Source: an uncultured Clostridia bacterium
Lineage (GTDB): Bacteria > Bacillota > Clostridia > TANB77 > CAG-508
Reading direction: 5' to 3'
Length of the DNA stretch: 44,757 bases
Assembly (NCBI GenBank): GCA_944388605.1
Contig: CALXJJ010000011.1
Coordinates: 1-44,757 of the forward strand
Shown here: positions 1 to 8,613 of the stretch, piece after piece
Layout of the letters: each line of letters opens with the position of its first letter
How positions within the stretch are numbered: the first letter of the stretch is position 1
Notes under the pieces: generated by a model
Told to the model about the DNA's origin: nothing
The model's input: the letters and a program-made list of their open reading frames with translations, nothing else
Databases searched by the model: none
Program-made: the position numbers and the translations under genes

Positions 1-251
1 TATAATAATAATGAATATAATATAGATATAATAAGAAAATAAAGATATATAAATGAATATTAGTATGTATAGAACAGTCAAAAGCCTTGAAATAACAGAA
101 GTAGAGGTTTATGGCTGTTTTATATTATGCCCCTATGCCTTTTTGCACAAAACTTTGATTTTGTGCAATGTTTAATATGGAAAAATTATAGAGGAACATT
201 GTCCCCCATTTAATAAAATATTAATAGCTATAAAACTTGTCAAAAGCTTTC
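1..251. other. Intergenic region downstream of rho with a perfect hairpin
   Basis: No gene is visible here. The stretch holds a perfect 10-bp inverted repeat (TTGCACAAAA, six-base loop, TTTTGTGCAA) at 143-168. It lies downstream of rho on the minus strand but has no clear T-tract on either side, so it is not a textbook intrinsic terminator. The TTTTGTGCAA arm resembles the GTGTGCAA core of the dispersed repeats elsewhere in the window, so this may be a decayed relative. That link is an inference. Confidence 0.4.
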
Positions 252-1550
252 TTATTTACAAAAAAATTTATCCATTTTTTCTATAAATTCTTTATTATTT
301 TTTGTTGCTACCATCTGAGCTATCACTTGTTCTGTTATCTCTGAAACTTGCATATTATTTGAATTCATTGCTTTTCTCATTGCAAAAACTGTATCTAATT
401 CAGATTTTGTTAATAATAAATCTTCACGTCTTGTACCTGATTTATTTATATCAATTGCAGGCAAAATTCTTCTTTCTGATAATTTTCTATCTAAAACAAC
501 TTCCATATTTCCTGTTCCTTTAAATTCTTCAAATATGATATCATCCATTCTACTTCCTGTTTCAACTAATGCTGTTGCTAATACTGTTAAGCTACCACCA
601 TTTTCTATGTTCCTAGCAGCTCCAAAGAATTTTTTAGGTTTATGTAATGAAATTGGATCTAATCCACCTGATAAGGTTCTACCTGAAGCAGGTACTACTA
701 AATTATATGCTCTTGCTAATCTTGTAATACTATCTAATAATACTACTACATCTTCATTGTTTTCTACTAATCTTTTAGCTCTTTCTATTACCATCTCTGC
801 AACTTTTACATGATGTTCTGGCAATTCATCAAATGTAGAATATATAACTTCTCCTTTTATAGATCTTCTCATATCAGTAACTTCTTCTGGTCTTTCATCT
901 ATTAATAAAACTAGTAATTTTACTTCAGGATTATTTATAGTTATGCTATTTGCTATCTTTTTCAACAATGTGGTTTTACCTGCTTTAGGAGGAGATACTA
1001 TCATTCCTCTTTGTCCCTTGCCTATTGGTGAAAATAAATCAATTATTCTCATTGAATATTCTGTAGGAATAGTTTCCATTTTAAGTTTTTCTGTTGGATA
1101 AATTGGAGTCAAATCATCAAATTTTTTTCTTCTAAAAGCTTGTTCAGGAGATTGATCATTTACTTCTCCTACATAAATTAAAGCAGGGAACTTCTCCCCT
1201 TCTTTTGGATTCCTAACAATTCCTTTTATTTTGTCACCTGTTTCTAATTTAAATCTTCGAACTTGTACAGGAGAAATATATACATCTTTTGCAGTTGATA
1301 AATAATTTTCACCTCTTAAAAAACCATATCCATCTGGCAATACTTCTAAAATACCTTCAGTTATTTTATCATCTTCATTTGTTATTTTGTAACCAGAATT
1401 TTCTTCATGCATTTCTGAATTATTTTGTTCGAATTCTTGTCCTTGTAATTCTTTGATGAGTTCTTCTTTTTTTAATTTTGATACATTCTTTATTCTTTTT
1501 TCTTTTGCTATTTGACGCAATTCCACTAATGTAGCTTTTTCTAAATCCAT
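252..1550 (-). CDS. rho: Transcription termination factor Rho
   Basis: Hexameric RNA helicase/ATPase that ends transcription by pulling nascent RNA away from RNA polymerase. The protein is 432 aa. It has a Rho_N (SAP-like) helical domain at about 1-43, a short acidic/polar linker, a cold-shock-type RNA-binding domain at about 60-115 (GYGFLRG), a Walker A motif (SPPKAGKTT, about 185) and a Walker B motif with [13 protein letters not shown] at about 270. The start chosen is the ATG at 1550, five bases after GGAGG; an in-frame ATG four codons upstream lacks a ribosome binding site. It follows yabP-yabQ-divIC, with a terminator-like hairpin between divIC and rho. Confidence 0.97.
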   Translation of the reverse strand: MDLEKATLVELRQIAKEKRIKNVSKLKKEELIKELQGQEFEQNNSEMHEENSGYKITNEDDKITEGILEVLPDGYGFLRGENYLSTAKDVYISPVQVRRFKLETGDKIKGIVRNPKEGEKFPALIYVGEVNDQSPEQAFRRKKFDDLTPIYPTEKLKMETIPTEYSMRIIDLFSPIGKGQRGMIVSPPKAGKTTLLKKIANSITINNPEVKLLVLLIDERPEEVTDMRRSIKGEVIYSTFDELPEHHVKVAEMVIERAKRLVENNEDVVVLLDSITRLARAYNLVVPASGRTLSGGLDPISLHKPKKFFGAARNIENGGSLTVLATALVETGSRMDDIIFEEFKGTGNMEVVLDRKLSERRILPAIDINKSGTRREDLLLTKSELDTVFAMRKAMNSNNMQVSEITEQVIAQMVATKNNKEFIEKMDKFFCK

Positions 1551-1607
1551 AATTACCTCCATTATTTATTTATAATTTTTATTGGAATTATTAAAGAATA
1601 AATAGAT

Positions 1608-1632
1608 TAAAAGGGACATTGACTGTCCCAAA
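1608..1632 (-). terminator. Probable intrinsic terminator after divIC
   Basis: GGGACA and TGTCCC (1613-1618 and 1624-1629) form a six-pair GC-containing stem with a five-base loop. On the minus strand it is followed by TTTT. It sits between the divIC stop and the rho start. Confidence 0.55.
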
Positions 1633-1641
1633 AGATTATTT

Positions 1642-1920
1642 TTAATTACCTATATCTATAAAAACTTTTTCGTTAGGTAAATACATACCTAATTTTTCTC
1701 TCGCAATATTTTCTATATATTCAGGAGATGTCACATTTTCTTCCATTTCTTTTAAATTGTTTGTATCTTCTTTCTCTTTTGAAATTTGTTCTTGATATTT
1801 TTCTTTTTCATTACTATATGCATTTAATGTTTTCTGTTGAGCTATTAAAGTATATATTACATAAATAGCAATAGATATAACAATTATTTTTTTTAAAAAC
1901 TTTTTATTCTTATTTTTCAT
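1642..1920 (-). CDS. divIC: Septum formation initiator, DivIC/FtsB family
   Basis: Small bitopic division protein of 92 aa, expected to join the DivIB/FtsL complex at the septum. It has a basic cytoplasmic N-terminus, one membrane segment at about 10-29, a Glu/Lys-rich coiled coil at about 35-65, and the typical C-terminal segment IENIAREKLGMYLPNEKVFI. Its place directly after yabP and yabQ matches the conserved yabP-yabQ-divIC order of Bacillota. Size and domain order are normal for the family. Confidence 0.9.
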   Translation of the reverse strand: MKNKNKKFLKKIIVISIAIYVIYTLIAQQKTLNAYSNEKEKYQEQISKEKEDTNNLKEMEENVTSPEYIENIAREKLGMYLPNEKVFIDIGN

Positions 1921-1964
1921 AAGTACACACTCACTTTATAAAATACTAATTATATATTTCTACA

Positions 1965-2438
1965 TTAAGTTCGTAAATCCTTCCTAGTTTTGTGAAATTT
2001 ATTGTAAAAATTTGTAACTTTTTTTCTTATATTTATTATTATAAACGATATAGGTCTAAAAATCAACTCTTTAATTAATTTTATCAACTTTTTTATTGGA
2101 AATAATACAATTTTTACTATAAAAGAACATATTTTTATACTTACATCTATAAATATAACACTCAGTGTTTTTAGATATAATAATAAACCTAAGAATAGAC
2201 CTAAAAATATATACCAGCGTATTTCACCAGAATTGTATTTAAATATCATAAATATTAATGAAATTCCAAAAAATATTAAAAAGATAATATCTTGAAAACA
2301 TGTAATAAAATAATTTATTTTTAAAGTTTTTCTAAGTATTCTAAATAAATCAAAAACTATTCCTATAAAAACTCCATATATTACAAATGCTAATAATACG
2401 AAAATTTGATTTAACATAGTATTGTCCAAATTCATCAC
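1965..2438 (-). CDS. yabQ: Spore cortex biosynthesis protein YabQ
   Basis: Multi-pass membrane protein needed for cortex formation in the outer forespore membrane of Bacillus. About 157 aa with hydrophobic segments at about 10-30, 45-65 and 75-95, followed by a basic, partly amphipathic C-terminal region. Recognised by its N-terminal YGVFIGIVFDLFRILRK pattern and by its place between yabP and divIC. The start is uncertain: GTG at 2438 and ATG at 2435 are adjacent, and the only SD-like AGGTG overlaps them. Confidence 0.85.
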   Translation of the reverse strand: MMNLDNTMLNQIFVLLAFVIYGVFIGIVFDLFRILRKTLKINYFITCFQDIIFLIFFGISLIFMIFKYNSGEIRWYIFLGLFLGLLLYLKTLSVIFIDVSIKICSFIVKIVLFPIKKLIKLIKELIFRPISFIIINIRKKVTNFYNKFHKTRKDLRT

Positions 2439-2448
2439 CTATTAGTTA

Positions 2449-2745
2449 TTATTTAAAAATTTTATTTAAAAAACCTGAAGATTTTTTATTAATATTTTCG
2501 TCATTATATGCTAATTCGAATATATCTCCTTCTACAATTACTTCTGAAGTGTCTATACTTAGTTTATTAATTTTTAGATTTTCACCTTTTACTGTTAAAA
2601 GTCCCATTTCTGTTTCTATTATAACTATTTGATCATCAAAACTAAGAACATCTAAAACTCCTGAAATGCTCAATTTATTCCTATTTTCTAATATGAGATT
2701 TTGCATTATATTAGTAGTAGATAATTTTTTCTCTTCTAAAGTCAT
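2449..2745 (-). CDS. yabP: Sporulation protein YabP
   Basis: 98-aa YabP/YqfC-family protein, required for cortex assembly in Bacillus. The conserved core is LSISGVLDVLSFDDQIVIIETEMGLLTVKGENLKI. GGAGGG lies a few bases upstream of the ATG. The stop is 11 bases from the first possible yabQ start, so the two are probably co-transcribed. No S4-domain yabO-like gene precedes it here, unlike many Bacillota; the next gene upstream is lysC. Confidence 0.93.
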   Translation of the reverse strand: MTLEEKKLSTTNIMQNLILENRNKLSISGVLDVLSFDDQIVIIETEMGLLTVKGENLKINKLSIDTSEVIVEGDIFELAYNDENINKKSSGFLNKIFK

Positions 2746-2904
2746 AAAAAACCCTCCATTCGAATATGTTACAATTTATATTAAATATTTTTTGATTAAT
2801 ATATTATATATATATTCACAAAAAATATTTTTAGAACAAAAGCGACATAATTTAGATATTTTGTGTGCAATGAATTTTATATATTTTTATATATTAGGAA
2901 AAGA

Positions 2905-2936
2905 AATAGTACAAAGTATTGTAACTTTGTACTATT
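2905..2936 (-). terminator. Hairpin overlapping the lysC stop codon
   Basis: AATAGTACAAAGT and ACTTTGTACTATT form a perfect 13-bp stem around a six-base loop. On the minus strand it is followed by TTTCTTTTCC. The lysC stop codon (2932-2934) lies inside the stem. A GTGTGCAATG core at about 2860 suggests that this is a decayed copy of the dispersed repeat. Confidence 0.6.
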
Positions 2937-4110
2937 CTATAAGTTCTTTATGAATTTCTGACAATATTCCATCAGGCAATTTTTCACCAAATGTAATTAC
3001 TATTTTAGCTTCTCCCATTTCCATATTTAAAATTTCTATATTATTAAGTTGCAATATATTTAAGGTTTTGTTTAATATATCATTATTGTTTGTAATTCCA
3101 AAACCAACAATAGCAATTTTTGTTATATTAGTATATGAAACATCAAAATCACTTAAATCATTTTCTAATAGCCTTTGAAATTTATTCAAATCATTTGCTT
3201 TTATATTAAATGATATATTGAGATTATAGGTGCTTCTATTAACTAAGTTATTGGGTTGTATATCATTTATTAATAATGTTTTATATAATTTATTAAATAA
3301 ATCTAATGAATAATTTTCATACTTTAATTTTATATATATTATATCATCATTTTTTACTATACTTTTAACTTTACTATCTTCTATTTTATTGCATATTACA
3401 GTTCCTTGTTTATTATTGAATGTTGACTTTGTTATAATTGGAATATTAAATTTAGCTCCTACTTCTACACATCGATTATGTAGAACCTTTGCACCTTCAT
3501 CTGCTATTTCTTGCATTTCCATATATGATAATGTTTGCAATTTTTTTGCTATAGTTATTTTATTTGGATCAGTTGAGTATACTCCATCTACGTCTGAAAA
3601 GATATAACAATGATTAGCTTTTATACTTGCTGCAATTGCTACAGCTGTAGTATCTGATCCACCTCTTCCTAAAGTTGTAATATCTCCTTTTGAATTAATT
3701 CCTTGAAAACCTGCTACAATAACTATATTATCTTCTAATTCCTTTAAAATTCTTGTAACATCTATATTTTCTATTTTTGCATTTTGATTGTTATTACTTG
3801 TTAAAATCCCAGCTTGCCATCCTGTAAGAGATATACTTTTATATCCAAGCATATTTAGTAATATACTTAACTTAGCTATAGATACTTGCTCTCCTGTACT
3901 TAAAAGAACATCTAATTCTCTTTCATTTGGTAATGATGAAAGCTCTTTCGCTTCTTTGATTAGATTGTCTGTTGTTTTACCTTGAGCAGATACAACAACT
4001 ACTATTTTATTTCCTTTATTATAAAATTCTATTATTTTGTTGGCAACTATATTCAATTTTAAATTATCTGAAAGTGAACTACCGCCAAATTTTAATACTA
4101 CAGTGTCCAT
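2932..4110 (-). CDS. lysC: Aspartate kinase
   Basis: Catalyses ATP-dependent phosphorylation of aspartate, the first step toward lysine, threonine, methionine and diaminopimelate. 392 aa: amino-acid kinase domain at about 1-240 (VLKFGGSS at the N-terminus, STGEQVS near 70, GRGGSDTTAVAIAA near 150) and two C-terminal ACT-type regulatory segments at about 255-390. GAAGGTG precedes the ATG. It is apparently monocistronic. The 118-base leader to the next gene shows no lysine riboswitch or T-box. Confidence 0.95.
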   Translation of the reverse strand: MDTVVLKFGGSSLSDNLKLNIVANKIIEFYNKGNKIVVVVSAQGKTTDNLIKEAKELSSLPNERELDVLLSTGEQVSIAKLSILLNMLGYKSISLTGWQAGILTSNNNQNAKIENIDVTRILKELEDNIVIVAGFQGINSKGDITTLGRGGSDTTAVAIAASIKANHCYIFSDVDGVYSTDPNKITIAKKLQTLSYMEMQEIADEGAKVLHNRCVEVGAKFNIPIITKSTFNNKQGTVICNKIEDSKVKSIVKNDDIIYIKLKYENYSLDLFNKLYKTLLINDIQPNNLVNRSTYNLNISFNIKANDLNKFQRLLENDLSDFDVSYTNITKIAIVGFGITNNNDILNKTLNILQLNNIEILNMEMGEAKIVITFGEKLPDGILSEIHKELIE

Positions 4111-4228
4111 CTATTAGCACCTTCTTTTTTTATCTTAAAGCATAGTTTAATTATAAACATTGCTAATATTATTATATTTAGAAGATATATATTTTGTGTG
4201 TAAAATAAGGAGCAAATGTTATATATAA

Positions 4229-4846
4229 TTATAGAAAAGCAGTAATAATTATTAATATTAAAAATATAAGTGCAATTATTAATCTAATTAATAATCTTTT
4301 CATTTTATAATTTTTATTTTGTTCAATAAATTTATGATCTATTTTATTCATTTCAAAATTGTCTAAAAAATTTACCACTAATTCTTTTGTTAAAAATATT
4401 GCTGGCAATTTTATATCACTTATTTCGCCATTAGGATTTTTATATAACAAGCATATTAAATATGTGTACATAGGAACAAAGAAGAAAGTTGTCTTTGTTC
4501 TTTCTAAATATACGGATTTTAAATCTTTATATTGTATTTCTATTTGTTGTACATACATATTTATTGTAATTAAACCTTTTTTACAAGTAATAGTAAAAGT
4601 ATTAAAATATATTGCTGATATAATCATCATAAAAATTAATAATATTATTAATCCTATTAGTTTTATGTTACTATGGAATGTAACAGCAATTAAAATGATT
4701 GATAGTAAAGTTATGACAAGTAACCAATATTTATTTTCTATTATATAATTATATACTCTCCCTTTTAAAATTATGTCACTTTTTATATTAGTAAGAGTTC
4801 CATTTTTTCTATATCTATTTTTTTCATATATTTCTTCCCATTCCAT
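4229..4846 (-). CDS. Membrane protein of unknown function, coupled to prfB
   Basis: 205 aa. It has a hydrophobic hairpin at about 38-83 and a C-terminal membrane segment at about 184-205. Between them is a soluble beta-rich section (ITCKKGLITINMYVQQIEIQYKDLKSVYLERT) that resembles the PH-like fold of YcxB-type proteins; that match is tentative. Its ATG starts two bases after the prfB stop and its SD (AGGGA) lies in the end of prfB, so it is translationally coupled. Function unknown. Confidence 0.6.
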   Translation of the reverse strand: MEWEEIYEKNRYRKNGTLTNIKSDIILKGRVYNYIIENKYWLLVITLLSIILIAVTFHSNIKLIGLIILLIFMMIISAIYFNTFTITCKKGLITINMYVQQIEIQYKDLKSVYLERTKTTFFFVPMYTYLICLLYKNPNGEISDIKLPAIFLTKELVVNFLDNFEMNKIDHKFIEQNKNYKMKRLLIRLIIALIFLILIIITAFL

Positions 4847-4848
4847 AC

Positions 4849-5959
4849 TTATCCCTGCTTTCTAGCTTCATATTTTAAATAACTATTAATAAATCCTTCT
4901 AAATTTCCATCCATAACAGATTGAACATTACCTACCTCATAATTAGTTCTGTGATCTTTAACTAATGTGTATGGACAAAAGATATATGATCTAATTTGGC
5001 TTCCCCATGCTATATCCATTTGAATTCCTTTTAATTCATCTATAGTATTTTTATGTTCTTTTTCTTTAAGATTTAGCAGTTTAGATTTTAACATTTTCAT
5101 TGCTGTATCTCTATTCTGAAACTGAGATCTTTCAGTTTGACATGATACTACAATATTTGTAGGAATATGTGTTATTCTCACTGCAGAAGATGTTTTATTT
5201 ATATGTTGTCCTCCAGCACCAGAAGCTCTATATGTATCTATTCTTAAATCATCTGGGTTTATATCTATTTTTATATCTTCTGTTATTTCTGGTAAAACTT
5301 CAACTGAAGCAAAAGACGTATGCCTTCTACCACCACTATCAAATGGAGAAATTCTAACTAATCTATGTACTCCCAATTCACCTTTTAAGTTCCCATAAGC
5401 ATATAATCCTTGTACTAAAAAAGTGACACTTTTAATTCCTGCTTCTTCCCCATTTAGATAATCTAACTCTTTTACTTCATAATTATTTGCAATTGCCCAT
5501 CTAGTATACATTCTATATAACATTTCTGCCCAATCTTGTGCTTCTGTTCCACCAGCACCGGGATGTATAGTAACAATAGCATTATTTTTATCATATTTTC
5601 CAGAGAGTAAGGTAGATATTTCTAACTTTTCTATATTATTTTGCAATATTGTTATTCCTTTTTGCAATTCTTTTTCTAATTCAATATCATTTTCTTGCTC
5701 TAATAATTCTGTTAAATCTATTAAATTCTGTAAATCACTATTTACACTCTTGTAATTACCTATCTTAGTTTTTATTTCGTTTATCTTTTTTAGAATATTA
5801 GAACTATTTTGACTATCTTCCCAGAAGTTTAATTCTGTTGTTTTTGATTCTAATTTAGATAATTCATCTTCTAAATTAAATATGTCAAAGTAAATCACCA
5901 ACTCTTATTAATTTGCTTTTTAGTTCTTTTAATTTTGAACTTATTTCTTGTAAATCCAT
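4849..5959 (-). CDS. prfB: Peptide chain release factor 2, with programmed +1 frameshift
   Basis: Releases peptides at UGA and UAA. The gene needs a +1 shift. A 22-codon first frame starting at ATG 5959 (MDLQEISSKL...VGDLL) ends in CTT TGA C, and the main frame continues as DIFNLEDELSK. The joined product is 369 aa. It has the codon-recognition SPF motif (RISPFDSGGRRHTSF) and the catalytic GGQ loop (GAGGQHINK). This is the classic RF2 autoregulation in which scarce RF2 lets ribosomes shift past UGA. The internal SD is weak (GGTGAT). Confidence 0.97.
5884..5890 (-). promoter_or_regulatory. RF2 programmed +1 frameshift site CTTTGAC
   Basis: Reading CTT TGA C in the zero frame stops. Shifting by one base gives CTT GAC and enters the long RF2 frame. 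The heptamer is the canonical one for bacterial prfB. It differs in mechanism from the CGG sites in this window, because it uses a stop codon. Confidence 0.95.
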
Positions 5960-6151
5960 TAAATTATCACATCCTATCTTTTCGTATATTAGTATAACAT
6001 TTCATTGAAAAAAAGTAAATATATTTTAATTTATAGAATTTTATTTTCTTATTTAACTTTTTTAAAATTTGTATTATATTTTAAAAAATCACTTTATTAT
6101 TGTTAAAATTAATGATATTATATAATAATATAGGAAGGAATGAGATTAATT

Positions 6152-7123
6152 ATGATAAACCGTGAAGATAACCCTGATTTTGTTAATTCATTTTTAGATT
6201 ATACAATTACAATTTTAAATAAATCTCCTAATACTGTTAAAGAATATAATTATGATATAGCTATGTTTTTAAAATTCATTATGTTGCATTATCAATTAAC
6301 AGATTCACAAGATATGAAAGAAGTTATTATAAAAGACATGAATATAGAAATAATAAAAAAAATTACTCTAAACGATATTCACGCTTTTTTAGCCTATTTA
6401 ACAAATACTTTCCATAGTAAAGCATCTACACGTGCTAGAAAAGTAGCTACTATAAGAGTCTTTTTTAAATATTTAAATCAAAAAGCTAATTTGATAGAAA
6501 ATAATCCTGCACAAAATTTAGAAACTCCTAAATTGGACAAACGAGTACCTAAATATCTGTCACTTGAAGATAGTCAAAAACTATTAGAAGTTTCTTCTAG
6601 AGATGATGACAGAAATAAAGAAAGAGATTTTGCAATTATAACTTTATTTTTAAATTGTGGCATGCGTCTTTCTGAATTAGTAGGAATAAATATTAGTGAT
6701 ATAAATTTTTATGATAGGAAACTAAATGTAATTGGTAAAGGTAATAAAGAAAGAATTATATACTTAAATAATGCATGTATGGAAGCAATTAATAATTATA
6801 TTAAAGTGAGACCTAAAGAAGGAATTAAATTCGATTCTCGTAATGCTCTATTCTTAAGTGAAAGAAGAGAAAGAATAAGTAATAGAACTGTGCAACAAAT
6901 TGTAAAAAATGAATTAAAACGTGCTGGTTTAGATACTAGAAAGTATTCTACTCATAAATTAAGGCACACTGCAGCTACTTTAATGTACCAATATGGTAAA
7001 GTTGATATTCGTGCTCTCCAAGCACTACTTGGACATGAGAGCATTTCAACAACAGAGATTTATACACATGTAAATAATGAACAAGTAAAAAACGCAATTG
7101 ATAAAAACCCACTAAATAAATAA
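6152..7123 (+). CDS. Tyrosine recombinase, XerC/XerD type
   Basis: Site-specific recombinase of 323 aa, probably resolving chromosome dimers at dif. N-terminal SAM-like core-binding domain at about 5-110, then the catalytic domain with the Arg (CGMRLSEL), Lys (GKGNKER), HxxR (HKLRHTAAT), His (LGHESIS) and nucleophilic Tyr (EIYTHV). I chose the ATG at 6152 because AGGAAGGA abuts the earlier in-frame ATG at 6140. The gene is alone and divergent from prfB, with no mobile-element hallmarks, so a housekeeping Xer role is likelier than an integrase. XerC or XerD cannot be decided. Confidence 0.88.
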   Translation: MINREDNPDFVNSFLDYTITILNKSPNTVKEYNYDIAMFLKFIMLHYQLTDSQDMKEVIIKDMNIEIIKKITLNDIHAFLAYLTNTFHSKASTRARKVATIRVFFKYLNQKANLIENNPAQNLETPKLDKRVPKYLSLEDSQKLLEVSSRDDDRNKERDFAIITLFLNCGMRLSELVGINISDINFYDRKLNVIGKGNKERIIYLNNACMEAINNYIKVRPKEGIKFDSRNALFLSERRERISNRTVQQIVKNELKRAGLDTRKYSTHKLRHTAATLMYQYGKVDIRALQALLGHESISTTEIYTHVNNEQVKNAIDKNPLNK

Positions 7124-7144
7124 TTTCATTTACTACACATAAAA

Positions 7145-7177
7145 GCCAGCAAAAATATGCTTTGCTTTTTTGCTGGC
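7145..7177. terminator. Bidirectional terminator hairpin between xer and the HdeD-like gene
   Basis: GCCAGCAAAAA pairs with TTTTTTGCTGGC across a short loop. On the minus strand the stem is followed by TTTT, so it mainly serves the HdeD-like gene. The two genes converge here. Confidence 0.65.
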
Positions 7178-7188
7178 AACATATTAAA

Positions 7189-7744
7189 TTATTTTTTGTC
7201 TGATTTAAATCTTATTAAAAAAGTAAATGATTCATAAATATTGATTGCTTCAGTCAATGCCAATAAAGCTCCACAAACTGTGGTTATAGCTTCTGCAGTT
7301 TTAAATGGATTAAATATAAAAACTAATCCTATAAAAAAATTAAATATAGATAAAACTAATAAAATAGACCATTTACTATTAGGAATGTCTCTTAAATTAA
7401 AAGCAAGTTGCAAACGGGAAATACTTTCTATAATTATCCATATTCCTATAATAAAAGGAAATATTGAACTAACTAAAGTAGTATTTATAATAAATACAAA
7501 TCCTAATACAATTGCTATAATTGCTTGTGCTAGTTCATAACTAAAAAGTCTTGCTTCATTACTTTTTATATTAAAATATGATATTAAGTGCATTAATCCA
7601 TTTACGATTAATAAGAAGCCAAATATTATCATAATAAATTGTAATGATTCTGCAGGTTTAAAAAATAAAAATACAGCTAAAATCATAAGTGCTAAAGAAA
7701 TTATTAGTGAATTAATACCGCATTTTTTTAAAGTGTTTTTCCAT
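7189..7744 (-). CDS. HdeD/DUF308-family membrane protein, read through a CGG +1 shift
   Basis: 184 aa after the shift. Six hydrophobic segments in three repeated hairpins, typical of HdeD-family (DUF308) proteins; cellular role unknown. The proper start is ATG 7744, nine bases after AAAGGA. Read as triplets it gives MEKHFKKMRY and stops. Skipping the C of the in-frame CGG at 7720 gives MEKHFKKM-G-INSLIISLALMILAVF, which supplies the first membrane segment. An internal ATG at 7686 would give a 165-aa product without a good ribosome binding site and with the first helix cut. Confidence 0.8.
7717..7720 (-). other. CGGT +1 frameshift site in the HdeD-like gene
   Basis: In-frame codons are AAA ATG CGG TAT TAA. 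Dropping the C gives ATG GGT ATT AAT TCA and the open frame continues for the rest of the gene. It falls at codon 9. Confidence 0.75.
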
Positions 7745-7812
7745 AAATATCAATCCTTTCTTTTGTATATTATAGAGACATAATAGCATAAAAAATAAGA
7801 TAAATCAAGATT

Positions 7813-7927
7813 TATTAGGAAAGTCATACTGACTTTCCTAATATTTAAAATTTATTGCACACAAATTTACTAAAAAGCCAAAAAGAAAATAAAATATGTA
7901 CATATTTTAAGGCTTTCCGATAAATTT
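7813..7927 (-). repeat. Dispersed intergenic repeat, minus orientation
   Basis: Read on the minus strand: left arm CGGAAAGCC, then TTAAAATATGTACATATTTTA, right arm GGCTTTTTAGTAAATTT, the core TTGTGTGCAAT, and a hairpin (7813-7843) with arms TATTAGGAAAGTC and GACTTTCCTAATA. It matches the copies at 22966-23106 and 40123-40283 in order and sequence. It lies directly after the dpaB stop. Confidence 0.85.
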
Positions 7928-7935
7928 CTCTTAAA

Positions 7936-8519
7936 TTACAATAAAATAGGTTGTATCTGTTCTCTATCCATCGCATATTCAAGAGTTTTAATAATATAAT
8001 TCGCATCAAATACTAATGAACGTGGTTTAGTTATTGGATTATCTTGCCTGAAAGGAACAAAATATATATTATTACGATTTAATAGTTTTCCGATATTTTC
8101 TGCACTACCTGAAAGTCCATCATTAGTTGATATTGCTATAACTAATGGATTTCCGATTCCTTAAATGTGATTTTGCTGCCATAAGCACTGGTGTATCAAT
8201 AATACCATTTGCAAGTTTAGCAATAGTATTACCGTGAACAAGGTGCTATTATCATTATATCAGTTAATTTTTTTGGTCCTATTGGTTCAGCTCCTTGTAT
8301 TGTATGAATTATTTCTGATTTTCCTGTGATTTCTCTTATTTCTTTTATAAATTCTTCTGCTTTTCCGAATTTTGTATCTAAATTATATGAATTAAATGAC
8401 ATTATTGGTATTATATCTGCTCTTTCTTCTTTTATTTTTTTTAATTGTTCTATTACTTTGTTAAATGTACAAAAAGATCCTGTTAAGCAAAATCCAATTT
8501 TTATATTTTCCAATCTCAA
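7936..8519 (-). CDS. dpaB: Dipicolinate synthase subunit B, read through two CGG +1 shifts
   Basis: Flavoprotein-type subunit of dipicolinate synthase, which makes the spore-core chelator dipicolinic acid in the mother cell. The restored product is 193 aa, close to the roughly 200 aa of Bacillus DpaB. The start is TTG 8519 with GGAGG eight bases upstream. N-terminal motif IGFCLTGSFCTF, then GAEPIGPKKLTDIMIIAPCS-G-NTIAKLANGIIDTPVLMAAKSHLRN-G-NPLVIAISTNDGLS, ending near FVPFRQDNPITKP. The hyphenated glycines are the two CGG sites. In triplets the gene ends at APCSR. No dpaA is next to it; the upstream neighbour is ackA. Confidence 0.88.
8152..8155 (-). other. Second CGGA +1 frameshift site in dpaB
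   Basis: In the restored frame: TTA AGG AAT CGG AAA TCC. Skipping C gives AAT GGA AAT CCA TTA GTT, that is RN-G-NPLVIAIST, in line with the family's RNxxPVV-type segment. It lies 79 bases after the first site, so translating full-length DpaB needs two shifts. Confidence 0.85.
8231..8234 (-). other. First CGGT +1 frameshift site in dpaB
   Basis: In frame: CCT TGT TCA CGG TAA. Skipping C gives TCA GGT AAT ACT, restoring the conserved APxxGNT-type motif of the family, where glycine is expected. Confidence 0.85.
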
Positions 8520-8613
8520 TTTACATCCCTCCATAATACAATATATAATATATTATGAAATTATGTAAAGTTTGGTTCTTTTAATGTACAAACAAATTTA
8601 TTATCAAGTTATT

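Noticed and set aside
2666-2953. Plus-strand open frame opposite yabP
   Set aside because: Leucine/isoleucine/phenylalanine-rich shadow of AT-rich sequence with no SD or family resemblance. Many similar antisense frames across the window were left out for the same reason.
4111-4228. Lysine riboswitch or T-box upstream of lysC; T-boxes upstream of glyS and asnB
   Set aside because: The leaders are too short or lack the conserved TGG-containing T-box sequence and any riboswitch-like core.
6152-7123. The tyrosine recombinase as an integrase of a mobile element
   Set aside because: No attachment repeats, phage or conjugation genes nearby; length and motifs fit a housekeeping Xer protein.
7936-8519. 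dpaB, the dCMP deaminase, cdsA and others as ordinary pseudogenes
   Set aside because: Each has only the one lesion type, no further stops or indels, good ribosome binding sites and intact motifs after the junction. cdsA and asnB are unlikely to be dispensable together.
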